64,000 nucleotides of DNA, taken from NCBI GenBank assembly GCA_045536965.1, contig JAZSON010000012.1:124001-188000 (forward strand). The letters run 5' to 3'. Both the position numbers and the translations under genes were made by a program. This stretch comes from UBA5448 sp045536965. GTDB taxonomy: Bacteria; Bacillota; Clostridia; Oscillospirales; SIG627. This document shows positions 1-8,676 of this stretch, in pieces; positions within the stretch are counted from its first letter, which is position 1; each line of letters begins with the position of its first letter. Below the pieces are notes generated by a model that ran no database searches, had not been told where the DNA came from, and was given only the letters and a program-made list of their open reading frames with translations.

Positions 1-117
1 ATCAACACACTTGACCGCGCCGTAGCCACAGGACAGGCATCCGGCATCCCCCTAAAAGCCCAAAAAAACCAAAACGATGAGGGTGTGGAATACACCATAC
101 ATATCGGCAAAATGTAA
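1..117 (+). CDS. C-terminal 38 residues of an unidentified protein (truncated by window edge)
   Basis: An open frame enters from the left edge and stops at TAA 115-117. The visible tail contains an Ala/Gly-rich stretch and ends in a short beta-like segment (EYTIHIGKM). It is followed at once by a strong hairpin terminator, which supports a real gene end. In Clostridia the gene before parA is often rsmG, noc or another ParB-like gene, but the 38 residues do not let me identify it. Product unknown. Confidence 0.6.
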   Translation: MNTLDRAVATGQASGIPLKAQKNQNDEGVEYTIHIGKM

Positions 118-122
118 TACAC

Positions 123-154
123 AAAAACATCCGACCGGACGGTCGGATGTTTTT
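123..154. terminator. Bidirectional rho-independent terminator
   Basis: A 13-bp perfect stem (124-136 pairing with 141-153) with a GGAC loop is flanked by an A-run on the left and a T-run on the right. It can end transcription of the gene to the left and of the minus-strand DUF1015 gene converging on it. Confidence 0.85.
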
Positions 155-163
155 AACTTGAAT

Positions 164-1357
164 TTATCGAACCCTTCTGCATTCCAAATAGTAGCGCTTG
201 TCATTGGCGTGCCCCATGGAAAAAGTTTTGCGCGGCAAAGAGCCGTCTTTTTCCACGGCGGGGAACAGTGCATCCTTTTGCATTCCCTCAAAAAGAAATC
301 CTATCGTATTCTCTTGACGGCAAAGCTGTGCCACCACTTCTTCTCCGTGAATATAATCCACCGTGATTTGCGGATTTTTCGCTAAATACTCATCTAAAAA
401 GTTCTGCAATGTGCCAACCGGCAATTCGGATGTGGGTTTGAGATATATAACCTCTTGACCCTCGCGCGTCAAGCAGACAAACCGATGCCCGTTGGATTTT
501 TCGGGTTCTCCGCATGTTTTTTTCAATTCGGCCATTAGCGTAGCCGCGTCAGCATGAAACACCACGCGGTAAATCGGCTCAAACACAATAGCGTCATCCT
601 GCAAATTCACCGTTTCCACCAAAGCATACCGCGAAAGCGGCGTGGGATTGGCTTCATAACAACTCTTTGCGGCGGCAAGCGAATGATTTCCGTCTCCTAC
701 CGCAAACAGCATTTTCCCTTCTCGGTTCAATGCGCTCAGCGCTTTCCCAACGGCCTCTTGCGCTTCTTTATCCATATAATACCCCGTAATATGACCGCCG
801 TCCATCATCAGATCAAAGTCATACGCCACCTCAAACCGACCTTTCATCCTCTCAAGCGGCTCTATTACCGTTTTTTGCACATCATCTATCATCAAAAGTG
901 CATGGGGCGATTCCAGCAATGCATTTTTTCGAATTTGCACACGGGGCGGAATACGCTCCAAAACGGTTTTTTCGGTCGCGCGAATGGCCGTTTGGCTTGA
1001 GGAACGATAATCATAATCCTCCAGATCGACCACGCCGACAACACCGCGACGTATACAACCGTTGCTGATTTGACGCTCCACATAAATCATCGCATTTTCT
1101 TTTCGCGCCAACACATCATCTCTCAAATATCTTTCCATTTCGCAATTGATGTCCTCGATTCTGTCGGAAACATTTTCGGATAAATATATTTCAGGCAATG
1201 TAATGCGCAACGCAGACGGATTTTCTCCTACTTTTCTTTCGACCGCATTCCAATATTCGGGTTGAGAAGTAAACTGATCGCAAGCAACCACTGCCCAATG
1301 TTCAAAATCCCCCTTCGGCAAATAAAGATCGGCGGGCATAAGCGGATACCGTTTCAT
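164..1357 (-). CDS. DUF1015 family protein
   Basis: The protein has 397 residues. The N-terminus (LMPADLYLPKG, then VVACDQFTSQPEYW) and the central motif FAVGDGNHSLAAAK are hallmarks of the DUF1015 family, a conserved cytoplasmic family of uncharacterised function in Clostridia and spirochaetes. I chose the ATG at 1357 because an AGGTG ribosome-binding site lies just upstream and the family N-terminus starts there. The frame stays open upstream to 1486, but those extra codons read through a parS site and have no ribosome-binding site. The gene is divergent from parA, and the gap between them holds the parS pair. No catalytic role can be assigned from sequence. Confidence 0.85.
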   Translation of the reverse strand: MKRYPLMPADLYLPKGDFEHWAVVACDQFTSQPEYWNAVERKVGENPSALRITLPEIYLSENVSDRIEDINCEMERYLRDDVLARKENAMIYVERQISNGCIRRGVVGVVDLEDYDYRSSSQTAIRATEKTVLERIPPRVQIRKNALLESPHALLMIDDVQKTVIEPLERMKGRFEVAYDFDLMMDGGHITGYYMDKEAQEAVGKALSALNREGKMLFAVGDGNHSLAAAKSCYEANPTPLSRYALVETVNLQDDAIVFEPIYRVVFHADAATLMAELKKTCGEPEKSNGHRFVCLTREGQEVIYLKPTSELPVGTLQNFLDEYLAKNPQITVDYIHGEEVVAQLCRQENTIGFLFEGMQKDALFPAVEKDGSLPRKTFSMGHANDKRYYLECRRVR

Positions 1358-1469
1358 CCTGACACCTCGTTTCATAGTTTCTGTTAGTCTATTATAGCAC
1401 ATTTTCACCGATTGCGCAACCGCAATTCTCATTTTATGCAAAAAAAATCCAAAATTCTTCGGCGCAAAT

Positions 1470-1485
1470 TGTTTCACGTGAAACA
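1470..1485. promoter_or_regulatory. parS: parS centromere site 1
   Basis: TGTTTCACGTGAAACA is a perfect 16-bp palindrome matching the bacterial parS consensus bound by ParB/Spo0J. It lies about 130 bp upstream of parA. Such sites are loading points for ParB sliding clamps and SMC, and cluster near the replication origin. Confidence 0.95.
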
Positions 1486-1507
1486 TTCAGAGTTTCCCGT
1501 TGCAAAA

Positions 1508-1523
1508 TGTTTCACGTGAAACA
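1508..1523. promoter_or_regulatory. parS: parS centromere site 2
   Basis: This is a second identical 16-bp parS palindrome, 38 bp centre-to-centre from the first. It lies 31 bp upstream of the -35 box of parA, so ParB bound here could also affect transcription of its own operon (inference). Confidence 0.95.
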
Positions 1524-1554
1524 TCGTTCATTTGAAGTTGACCGCCGAAAACGG

Positions 1555-1583
1555 TTGACATTCACAAAAGAAGCGTATATAAT
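1555..1583 (+). promoter_or_regulatory. parA operon promoter
   Basis: TTGACA (1555-1560) and TATAAT (1578-1583) are separated by exactly 17 bp, a consensus sigma-A promoter. It is followed by GGTGG (1601-1605) as ribosome-binding site for the ATG at 1613. Confidence 0.9.
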
Positions 1584-1612
1584 GGATATACTAATGAATC
1601 GGTGGATAAAAT

Positions 1613-2383
1613 ATGACAGAAATCATTGCATTCGCAAATCAAAAAGGCGGGGTAGGAAAAACCACCTCAGCCGTTAATATGGCCGCCTCTTTGGCTTATT
1701 TGGGCAAAAAGGTCTTGCTTGTCGACATGGACCCGCAAGGCAATGCCACCACAGGAGTCGGCGTGAACAAACGCGTCCTTTCCGCCTCCTCTTACGAGTT
1801 GTTGACCAATCAATGTCAACCCGAAGAGGCGCTCGTCTCAACCGCGTTCGATCGGTTATACCTCATCCCCTCCACCCTGGCGCTCGCGGGTGCCGATTTG
1901 GATCTATCCGAGGTCGACCGCCGAACCTATCGTTTGCAAGATGCTTTAAAAAAACTCGAATCCCACCATTTTGATTATATCGTCATCGATTGCCCCCCCT
2001 CTTTGGGTCTTTTAAACCTCAACGCACTGACCGCCGCCACCGGCGTGATCATCCCCATGCAATGCGAATATCTCGCTCTCGAGGGGCTTTCGCAACTGAC
2101 CTACACCATTAAACAAGTGCAGTCCAAGTACAACCCGGCTCTCGCCGTCCGCGGTGTCATTCTAACCATGTACGACGGCCGCCTCGTTCTTTCTGTTCAA
2201 GTGGCCGAAGAAATTCGCCGCCACTTTCCGGGTTTGACCTTCCGCACCACCATTCCCCGCAATGTGCGGCTCAGTGAAGCACCCAGCCACGGAAAACCCG
2301 CGCTCTATTATGACCGTTATGCCAAAGGCACCTTGGCTTATCTGGAGGTTGCCAAAGAATTTTTAAAAAGGCCCAACAAATAG
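1613..2383 (+). CDS. parA: Chromosome-partitioning ATPase ParA/Soj
   Basis: The protein has 256 residues, normal for Soj. The deviant Walker A motif KGGVGKTT is at residues 11-18, followed by VDMDPQGNAT (switch I region) and VIDCPPSLG (Walker B). ParA is a DNA-binding ATPase that forms a nucleoid-bound gradient and moves ParB-parS complexes; Soj also acts on DnaA. It is expressed from the consensus promoter just downstream of the parS pair and sits 11 bp ahead of parB. All catalytic motifs are intact. The start is fixed by GGTGG seven bases upstream of the ATG. Confidence 0.96.
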   Translation: MTEIIAFANQKGGVGKTTSAVNMAASLAYLGKKVLLVDMDPQGNATTGVGVNKRVLSASSYELLTNQCQPEEALVSTAFDRLYLIPSTLALAGADLDLSEVDRRTYRLQDALKKLESHHFDYIVIDCPPSLGLLNLNALTAATGVIIPMQCEYLALEGLSQLTYTIKQVQSKYNPALAVRGVILTMYDGRLVLSVQVAEEIRRHFPGLTFRTTIPRNVRLSEAPSHGKPALYYDRYAKGTLAYLEVAKEFLKRPNK

Positions 2384-2394
2384 GAGGACCCACC

Positions 2395-3291
2395 ATGAAA
2401 AAAAACGGACTCGGAAGAGGCTTGGATGCTCTGTTTGATGACAACGCCTTCACTCCCGAAACCACCAATGAAACCAAGGTTGTTACACTGCCGCTTTCCT
2501 CGGTTGTTCCCGATGAAAACCAGCACAGAAAAACCTTTTCAACCGATTCTCTAACCGAATTGGCCGAATCCATTCGACAGCATGGCATTTTGCAACCCAT
2601 TTTAGTCACCCCGCTTGCAAACGGAAAATATAAGATCATAGCGGGCGAACGACGCTTCCGCGCCGCCTCTATCGCCGCATTGACCGAAGTTCCCGTGTTG
2701 ATTCGGGATGTTTCGGCGCAAAACGCCGCCGAAATGGCCTTGATCGAGAACTTGCAGCGCGAGGACCTCAACCCAATGGAAGAAGCAGGCGGTTACGATG
2801 CTCTCATCCGCACATACGGACTGACCCAAGAGGAAGCAGCCAAACGGCTTGGAAAATCTCGTGTCGCCATTGCCAATACCCTGCGGCTTCTGTCCCTCCC
2901 CGCCGCGGCGCAATCCATGGTGCGAAATAAAACTGTTTCGGCAGGACATGCCCGCGCACTGCTTGCTTTAAAGGATGAAGCTCTCATCCACCGCATTTTG
3001 GGCGAAATTGTAGAAAAAAACCTCTCAGTGCGCGAAACCGAAGGGTTGGTTAAACGACTGCTTGAAGGGAAAACGGGTGCAAATGCCAAATCTCCTGTCG
3101 ATAAAACCGTTTCCCGCTCCTACTTCGATGCGCTCGAACGCAAGGTTTCTTCCCGTATGGGACGTGCTGTTGCCATTCAATCCAAGCCTAAAGGAAACGG
3201 CACCATTCGCTTGTCATTTGAAAACAGCGATGATTTGGAAAAACTTTTAATTCTCTTGTGCAGCGAAGACATTTTAATAGATAGTATATAA
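2395..3291 (+). CDS. parB: ParB/Spo0J centromere-binding CTPase
   Basis: The protein has 298 residues. It starts MKKNGLGRGLDALF, the conserved ParA-interaction peptide, after AGGAGG in the parA-parB gap. The ParB/sulfiredoxin domain carries GERRFRAA (CTP-binding C-motif, about residues 83-90) and ENLQREDLNPMEEA, followed by a helix-turn-helix that contacts parS and a C-terminal dimerisation domain. It recognises the two parS palindromes upstream of parA and loads SMC. It lies between parA and serS, an order common in Clostridia. Confidence 0.96.
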   Translation: MKKNGLGRGLDALFDDNAFTPETTNETKVVTLPLSSVVPDENQHRKTFSTDSLTELAESIRQHGILQPILVTPLANGKYKIIAGERRFRAASIAALTEVPVLIRDVSAQNAAEMALIENLQREDLNPMEEAGGYDALIRTYGLTQEEAAKRLGKSRVAIANTLRLLSLPAAAQSMVRNKTVSAGHARALLALKDEALIHRILGEIVEKNLSVRETEGLVKRLLEGKTGANAKSPVDKTVSRSYFDALERKVSSRMGRAVAIQSKPKGNGTIRLSFENSDDLEKLLILLCSEDILIDSI

Positions 3292-3321
3292 TAGTATATA
3301 ATAGAAAGACGGTGTGTATAC

Positions 3322-4602
3322 ATGCTCGACATCAAAAGAATCAAGGACAATCCCACATTTGTAAAAGAAAGACTTTCCACCCGCAACAAAGATTATTCGG
3401 CCGAAATTGACCGTCTGCTTTCCCTTGACGAAGAAAGACGTGCGCTTATTCGTGATACCGAAAGCAAAAAAGCCTCGCAAAACGCCATTTCCAAGCAAAT
3501 TCCCGCTCGCAAGAAGAATGGCGAAGATGTCTCCGCTCTTTTTGCTGATATGAAAGCAATTTCCGAAACCATAAAGGCAGATACCGATAAAATCGCCGCC
3601 CTCGATGAAGAAATCGAAGCTATTCTGCTTGGCATTCCCAATTTGCCCAACGAATCGTTGCCCATCGGCCCCGATGACAGCGCCAATGTGGAAATTCGCC
3701 GTTGGGGCGAACCCACCAAATTCGATTTCGAACCCAAAGCCCATTGGGAACTGGGTCAATCACTTGGCATGCTGGAGCCCAACCGTGCCGCAAAGGTCAC
3801 GGGCACCCGCTTCCACTTCACCGTCGGCTTCGGTGCAAAGTTGGAACGCGCCCTTATGAACTTTTTCTTAGACACCCATACAGACTCGGGTTACACCGAA
3901 ATTCTCCCTCCCTTCATGGTCAACCGCGCTTCCATGAAAGGCACGGGGCAACTTCCCAAATTCGAAGAAGATGCTTTCAAAGTAGATAACACCGACTTTT
4001 TCTTGATTCCCACCGCTGAAGTCCCTGTCACCAACTATCACCGCAAGGAAATCCTCGACGGTGCCGATCTTCCCATTTGCTACTGTGCCTATTCGGCCTG
4101 TTTCCGCGCAGAAGCCGGCTCAGCAGGACGTGACACCAGAGGTTTAATTCGTCAACACCAATTTAACAAAGTCGAACTGGTCAAATTTGCCGATCCCGAT
4201 CATTCTTACGAAGAATTGGAAACCTTGACGACAGATGCCGCCCGTGTTTTGGAGCTTTTGGGGCTTCCCTATCGCGTTTCCATGCTTTGCACCGGTGACA
4301 TCGGCTTCTCTTCGGCAAAAACCTACGATTTGGAAGTTTGGATGCCCTCTTACAACCGCTATGTCGAGATTTCATCCTGCTCCAACTTCGAAGACTACCA
4401 AGCACGTCGTGCCGACATCAAATTTAAAAACGCCCAAACCGACAAAGCCCGTTTGGTACACACTCTCAACGGTTCAGGCGTTGCCATCGGCCGCGCCCTT
4501 GCCGCCATCATGGAAAACTACCAAACCGCCGACGGCGATATCATCATTCCCGAAGCGCTTCGTCCCTATCTCCACGGCAGAAAATCGGTTCTCGGCAAGT
4601 AA
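3322..4602 (+). CDS. serS: Seryl-tRNA synthetase
   Basis: The protein has 426 residues, the usual length. It begins MLDIKRIKDNPTFV, with the long antiparallel coiled-coil arm at about residues 25-105 that grips the long variable arm of tRNA-Ser. The class II catalytic core follows with motif 2 (FRAEAGSAGRDTRGLIRQHQF) and motif 3 near the C-terminus (NGSGVAIGRALAAIMEN). It charges tRNA-Ser in the cytoplasm. The 30-bp gap after parB contains a direct TAGTATATAATA repeat that could serve as a -10 region. No T-box precedes it. The stop overlaps the next start by one base. Confidence 0.97.
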   Translation: MLDIKRIKDNPTFVKERLSTRNKDYSAEIDRLLSLDEERRALIRDTESKKASQNAISKQIPARKKNGEDVSALFADMKAISETIKADTDKIAALDEEIEAILLGIPNLPNESLPIGPDDSANVEIRRWGEPTKFDFEPKAHWELGQSLGMLEPNRAAKVTGTRFHFTVGFGAKLERALMNFFLDTHTDSGYTEILPPFMVNRASMKGTGQLPKFEEDAFKVDNTDFFLIPTAEVPVTNYHRKEILDGADLPICYCAYSACFRAEAGSAGRDTRGLIRQHQFNKVELVKFADPDHSYEELETLTTDAARVLELLGLPYRVSMLCTGDIGFSSAKTYDLEVWMPSYNRYVEISSCSNFEDYQARRADIKFKNAQTDKARLVHTLNGSGVAIGRALAAIMENYQTADGDIIIPEALRPYLHGRKSVLGK

Positions 4603-5057
4603 TGGACATGGATTATAAACTCCTGCTTTGGTGTATCTATGGCGGCATACTGATCGCCGCCCTCTACATCGGCTATCAAAAAAGCGTTGTTGGTCGACTT
4701 GTTCGCGCGCTTATTGAAAAAGGCTGCGACTCTCCCGAAAATGCGCTGACTTTGGAACAACTGGGTTTGGAAAAACACGCCCGCATCCGCGCCGCTTTGA
4801 AACCCAAATCAACCCTTTCTCACATGATTTCGGCCGTTTTTCCAAGCACCTTCGATGATACCAAAAACACCTTTGATTTTTCGGCTACCCGTTTTTATCT
4901 TTCAGACGAAAAGAAAGAAAAAGCCGCGCGTTACTGCAGCGAAGGTTCATTTTTGCTCACCCTTCTCTTTGCTGTGCTCGGCGGTTTGATCATCGTACTG
5001 CTCGGCTATATTCTCGTCCCCTATCTTTCTACTCTGTTCACAGAATTATTATCTTGA
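4602..5057 (+). CDS. Small membrane protein of unknown function, two TM segments
   Basis: The protein has 151 residues. The ATG at 4602 shares its A with the serS stop codon, so translation is probably coupled. One hydrophobic segment is at about residues 6-23 and a second, stronger one is near the C-terminus (about 116-146). Between them lies a soluble region of about 90 residues, probably cytoplasmic, with an Asp/Lys-rich helix. I do not recognise a domain. It is followed after 13 bp by the MORN-repeat membrane protein, so the two may act together at the membrane (inference from spacing only). Confidence 0.7.
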   Translation: MDMDYKLLLWCIYGGILIAALYIGYQKSVVGRLVRALIEKGCDSPENALTLEQLGLEKHARIRAALKPKSTLSHMISAVFPSTFDDTKNTFDFSATRFYLSDEKKEKAARYCSEGSFLLTLLFAVLGGLIIVLLGYILVPYLSTLFTELLS

Positions 5058-5070
5058 AAGTGGTGAAACC

Positions 5071-5931
5071 ATGAACGACGCTTCTCATCGCACAACCAAA
5101 AAGAAATCCAACACCTCCTTTTATCTCAAAATCTTCTTAATTGCATTGGCCGCCGTCATTCTTACCTTCCTCTTTATCTACTACGGTCTTGGCTATCAGG
5201 TATTACGTGTACGATCAGGCAACAGCGAAATCACCTTTTTCGGAAAAGTATCCGATGGACAGGCGGTAAAAGGCACCTTATACTATGAAAACGATGTCAA
5301 AGCAACGTTAAACGCCGAAGAAAAAACCATTGAGTATGCCAACGGCGATATTTATGTCGGCGATATCGTGAACCTCATGCGCCATGGCCAAGGAAAAATG
5401 ACCTATATCGCCAGCGGCGATGTTTACGAAGGCTCCTTTATCAACAATGAAATTTCAGGAAGCGGAAAATACAAATACAGCAACGGCGACACCTACGAAG
5501 GACAGTTGGTTGCAGGAAAACGTGAAGGCGTCGGCCGTTACACATGGTCAGACGGCGATGTCTATGAAGGCGGTTTCTCGGGCAACAAAAAGCACGGAAA
5601 AGGAAAATACACCTGGAAAAACGGCTCTTTCTATGAAGGCTTGTACGTCGATGACAAAAAAAGCGACGAAAACGGTTATTTTGAATGGGAAAACGGCGAT
5701 ACCTATCGCGGTAGTTTCGTTCAAGATGTCCGCGAAGGATACGGCACCTACACATGGCAAGCCACGGGTGACACATATGTAGGCGAATTTAAAAACAATA
5801 AGCTTAACGGCCAAGGCACCTACACATGGAAGGATGGACGCGCTCCCTACACGGGCACATTTGCCGACGGTGTCATCGTAATCGAAACCGAAGATGAATC
5901 GACCGATGACGACTCAAACGAAGAAAACTAA
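5071..5931 (+). CDS. Membrane-anchored MORN-repeat protein
   Basis: The protein has 286 residues. A basic N-terminus leads into one transmembrane helix (about residues 18-42), then a short linker and roughly seven to eight MORN repeats of about 23 residues from residue 88 onwards, each with the signature G-x-G-x-Y-x-W/Y-x-(N/D)GD-x-YEG. MORN arrays form beta-hairpin rods that bind lipids or proteins. With an N-in anchor the repeats would face the outside, so a wall or envelope partner is likely. The acidic tail (ETEDESTDDDSNEEN) is low complexity. It is the last gene before a terminator, in line with parA-parB-serS. Confidence 0.88.
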   Translation: MNDASHRTTKKKSNTSFYLKIFLIALAAVILTFLFIYYGLGYQVLRVRSGNSEITFFGKVSDGQAVKGTLYYENDVKATLNAEEKTIEYANGDIYVGDIVNLMRHGQGKMTYIASGDVYEGSFINNEISGSGKYKYSNGDTYEGQLVAGKREGVGRYTWSDGDVYEGGFSGNKKHGKGKYTWKNGSFYEGLYVDDKKSDENGYFEWENGDTYRGSFVQDVREGYGTYTWQATGDTYVGEFKNNKLNGQGTYTWKDGRAPYTGTFADGVIVIETEDESTDDDSNEEN

Positions 5932-5944
5932 CCTACCGAATAAC

Positions 5945-5978
5945 AAAAAACTGCACATCCGTGATGTGCAGTTTTTTT
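5945..5978. terminator. Rho-independent terminator, end of parA-serS-MORN operon
   Basis: A stem around ACTGCACATC/GATGTGCAGT with a CGT loop is followed by TTTTTTT, and an A-run on the other side allows minus-strand use. It overlaps the stop codon of the converging dipeptidase gene by two bases. Confidence 0.85.
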
Positions 5979-6891
5979 ATAGCGGTAATATTTCTTTAAA
6001 AAACCGTTCCATATTGCCGTGCGCAAACTTTTCGATCCACTCTTCAGAAAAGCCCTTTTCATGTAAAGCGCAAAGCAAATTCTTAATGTCTCCGCAATTT
6101 TTTATGCCTACGGGCAAACAACCGTCGGTGCCGTCAAAATCACTGCCCAAACCAATGTGGTTTTCACCGCCCAACGACAAGAAGTGTGAAATATGATCAA
6201 TCACCGTATCCACATTCGCATTTTCTCCTAAAAATGCAGGGTACAAGTTAATACCAACAACACCGCCGCCTCGAATCAGCGCGACAAACATCTCATCGGT
6301 CAGATTTCGAGGATGGGAACACAAAGTCCGCGCATTGGAATGGGAAGCCAAAACAGGACGAGTCGTTAAGGACAGCACATCCCAAAATCCTTGATCGGAA
6401 ATGTGAGAAACATCCACCGCCATCCCCAATCGGTTCATTTCCGCAACAACCTCACGCCCGAAAGCAGTCAACCCACCGTTATTTCGTGGTTTTGTCGCCG
6501 TGTCGCTTATCTCATTCGGTCCATTCCAAGTAAGCGTCATGGCGCGCACGCCATCATCAAACAACTTATATAACCGCGTGATATCCCCTCGCAACACCTC
6601 GCCCCCCTCCACAGAGAGCATTTTTTTGCGGGAAGCGGTCGTTTCAACATCTGCGCGCGACAAAACCGGTCTAAACATTCCCGTTTTTTCACTGTAACGC
6701 TTATAAAGCAGTTCATACCGCGCGATCGGATCGGTCGTTTCTCCATCCACCCAAATGGCAAATATCTGCGTCCAAGCAAAAAAACCTTCCATACCCGAAA
6801 GATTTACTTCGGTTTGCCCGCCATACAAATCCAAACCGTCTCCCAGCAAATCCAGTGTATCGCAATGAGCATCAAAAATCGGAAAATACAT
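5977..6891 (-). CDS. Membrane dipeptidase (peptidase family M19)
   Basis: The protein has 304 residues, slightly short for M19. It starts with the zinc motif FDAHCDT (H-x-D), has the bridging glutamate in MLSVEGGEVL, DVSHISD (His ligand), LASHSNARTL (His ligand) and LGSDFDGTD (Asp ligand), so the binuclear zinc site looks complete. The family hydrolyses dipeptides, including those with D-residues; bacterial members are usually cytoplasmic, and no signal peptide is present here. AGGAG lies nine bases before the ATG at 6891. It lies 15 bp downstream of the AraC-type regulator on the same strand, so the two may share a transcript. Confidence 0.93.
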   Translation of the reverse strand: MYFPIFDAHCDTLDLLGDGLDLYGGQTEVNLSGMEGFFAWTQIFAIWVDGETTDPIARYELLYKRYSEKTGMFRPVLSRADVETTASRKKMLSVEGGEVLRGDITRLYKLFDDGVRAMTLTWNGPNEISDTATKPRNNGGLTAFGREVVAEMNRLGMAVDVSHISDQGFWDVLSLTTRPVLASHSNARTLCSHPRNLTDEMFVALIRGGGVVGINLYPAFLGENANVDTVIDHISHFLSLGGENHIGLGSDFDGTDGCLPVGIKNCGDIKNLLCALHEKGFSEEWIEKFAHGNMERFFKEILPL

Positions 6892-6906
6892 ACACTTTTT
6901 TCTCCT

Positions 6907-7722
6907 TTAAAGACCTTTTTTCTCTTTTTCGGCACGCCCGCCCTTCAAATAAGCGCTGGGCGTCATATTGCAATGCCGAACAAAAGCGCGATTAAAAGTG
7001 CGCAGACTGTCAAAACCAACCTCCGAAGCAATTTCGGTCACACTCCTGCTGCTCGCGGCATCCATGCGGCGACAAGCTTCCGAAACACGCAAGGAGTTTA
7101 CATAACCTCTCAAAGAGATGTGAAGTTTCCCGCTCATAAGGTGAGAAATGTAATATTTGCTCACATGAAGTTGGCGAGAGAGCAAATCCAAGGACAGAGG
7201 TTCTTTGTAATGGTGATTACAGTAGGACAAAATCCGCTTCAGGGACGACATATCGGGCGGATCGCATTTTTCAAGCTCCATTTTCGGCAAAACTTTCGCC
7301 AAAAACGCCGAAAGACACCCTTGCAGAAACTCGGTTTCATACTGATCGCCACCTTCGAATGCTTCAAACAGCATATCGAGTAAAAACAATTCCTTTTCTC
7401 CCAGCGCTCCCCGCAGAATAGGACAAACAGGCATACGTTGCATAAACACCTGCATAAACATGGCGGTGTATTGGGGCGCAAAAATAAAAATATCCGCCTC
7501 GTTCTCGGCAATATCATTATATGCGTGAACTTGATTGGGGAATGCAATGCTTACATCTCCCGCCTCGAGCAAATAACACTTTGCATCGATCACAACCTCA
7601 ACCTGCCCGGAGCGCACGCAGACCATTTCGACCTGATCATGCAAGTGGGTAATGCAACGCAGATGTGTTTGCCGTTTTTGGCATATAAAAGGAAACTGCC
7701 TGAATTCATAGTATGGATACAT
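6907..7722 (-). CDS. AraC-family transcriptional regulator
   Basis: The protein has 271 residues from the ATG at 7722, chosen for its GGAG ribosome-binding site; the frame is open upstream to 7764 but lacks one there. The N-terminal half is a cupin sensor (H-x-H-D-Q near residue 30, then GDVSIAFPNQVHAYN). The C-terminal half has the two helix-turn-helix motifs of AraC/XylS proteins (SKYYISHLMSGKL and GFDSLRTFNRAFVRHCNMTPSAYL). It is divergent from the TIM-barrel/oxidoreductase pair, whose genes it most probably controls in response to a small, perhaps sugar-derived ligand (inference from arrangement). Confidence 0.93.
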   Translation of the reverse strand: MYPYYEFRQFPFICQKRQTHLRCITHLHDQVEMVCVRSGQVEVVIDAKCYLLEAGDVSIAFPNQVHAYNDIAENEADIFIFAPQYTAMFMQVFMQRMPVCPILRGALGEKELFLLDMLFEAFEGGDQYETEFLQGCLSAFLAKVLPKMELEKCDPPDMSSLKRILSYCNHHYKEPLSLDLLSRQLHVSKYYISHLMSGKLHISLRGYVNSLRVSEACRRMDAASSRSVTEIASEVGFDSLRTFNRAFVRHCNMTPSAYLKGGRAEKEKKGL

Positions 7723-7833
7723 AATTTTCTCCATTTGTGCAAAATTTGTCTCGAATATAGCCATCTTTGTCTTGAATTATAGCATAAAATGTCTTAACAT
7801 ACAAGTAGAAATTTAAAATTAGGAGGTTTGTAT

Positions 7834-8658
7834 ATGTCGTTTCCCGTTGCGTTACAACTGTATTCGGTACGCGATGCCATGAAAGCCGACTTTTTCGGCA
7901 CTCTCAAAAAGGTTAAGGATATGGGTTATGACGGGGTTGAATTTGCCGGTTTAATGGGCAACGATCCCCACAAAATCAAATCTGCACTGGACGAGATCGG
8001 ACTTGTTCCCGTAGCGGCCCACATCGCCATGGGTGAATTTGATACTGATTTAGACCGCTGTTTGGAAGAAATGATGATCATCGGCGCAAAATATGTCGTT
8101 GTTCCCTCGGTTCCTCAAGAATATCGCCCCGACCTCGGCGGAGATTTCACCAAAGCCTTCGATAAATTCCTCACTATCGGCAAAGCCGCTAAAGCAAAAG
8201 GCTTGACCCTGCTGTATCACAACCATGATTTTGAGTTTATCAAAATCGAAAATAAATACGCCTTGGATCTGCTGTATGAAACACTGCCCGCAGATCTTCT
8301 GCAAACCGAATTGGACACCTGCTGGGTCAATGTCGGCGGAGAAAACCCCGCCGCATACATCCAAAAATACGCCAACCGTTCTCCCGTTGTGCACATTAAA
8401 GATTTTGTCGGTGAAAAAAGCGACAATATGTATGAGCTGATCGGCGAAAAAACCACCGCTCTTCCCCGCAAAGCCATACAAAACTTTGCTTTCCGTTCAG
8501 TCGGTGAGGGAAAACAAGACATTCCCGCCATTTTGGATGCCTGCCGTACCGCAGGCGCATCTTGGTTGATCGTTGAACAGGACCAACCCACCGAAGGCAT
8601 CGACCCGCTGACTTGTGCTCAAATGAGCATCACATATTTAAAAAATATTCAAAAATAA
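7834..8658 (+). CDS. Sugar phosphate isomerase/epimerase (AP-endonuclease-2-like TIM barrel)
   Basis: The protein has 274 residues. The ATG at 7834 is preceded by AGGAGG with a seven-base gap. The fold signature LQLYSVRD, GYDGVEFAG, LYHNHDFEF, LDTCWVNVGG and VHIKDF matches the xylose-isomerase-like TIM barrel family, where the Glu, Asp, His and Glu residues at strand ends bind a divalent metal. Members isomerise or epimerise sugars, inosose or related keto-sugars; the exact substrate is not readable. It lies 18 bp ahead of a Gfo/Idh oxidoreductase, a pairing typical of inositol or unusual-sugar breakdown, and opposite an AraC regulator. Confidence 0.9.
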   Translation: MSFPVALQLYSVRDAMKADFFGTLKKVKDMGYDGVEFAGLMGNDPHKIKSALDEIGLVPVAAHIAMGEFDTDLDRCLEEMMIIGAKYVVVPSVPQEYRPDLGGDFTKAFDKFLTIGKAAKAKGLTLLYHNHDFEFIKIENKYALDLLYETLPADLLQTELDTCWVNVGGENPAAYIQKYANRSPVVHIKDFVGEKSDNMYELIGEKTTALPRKAIQNFAFRSVGEGKQDIPAILDACRTAGASWLIVEQDQPTEGIDPLTCAQMSITYLKNIQK

Positions 8659-8676
8659 CATAGGAGGACCTAAACC

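Noticed and set aside
1358..1486. In-frame upstream extension of the DUF1015 gene
   Set aside because: It runs through the first parS site, has no ribosome-binding site, and the family N-terminus begins at 1357.
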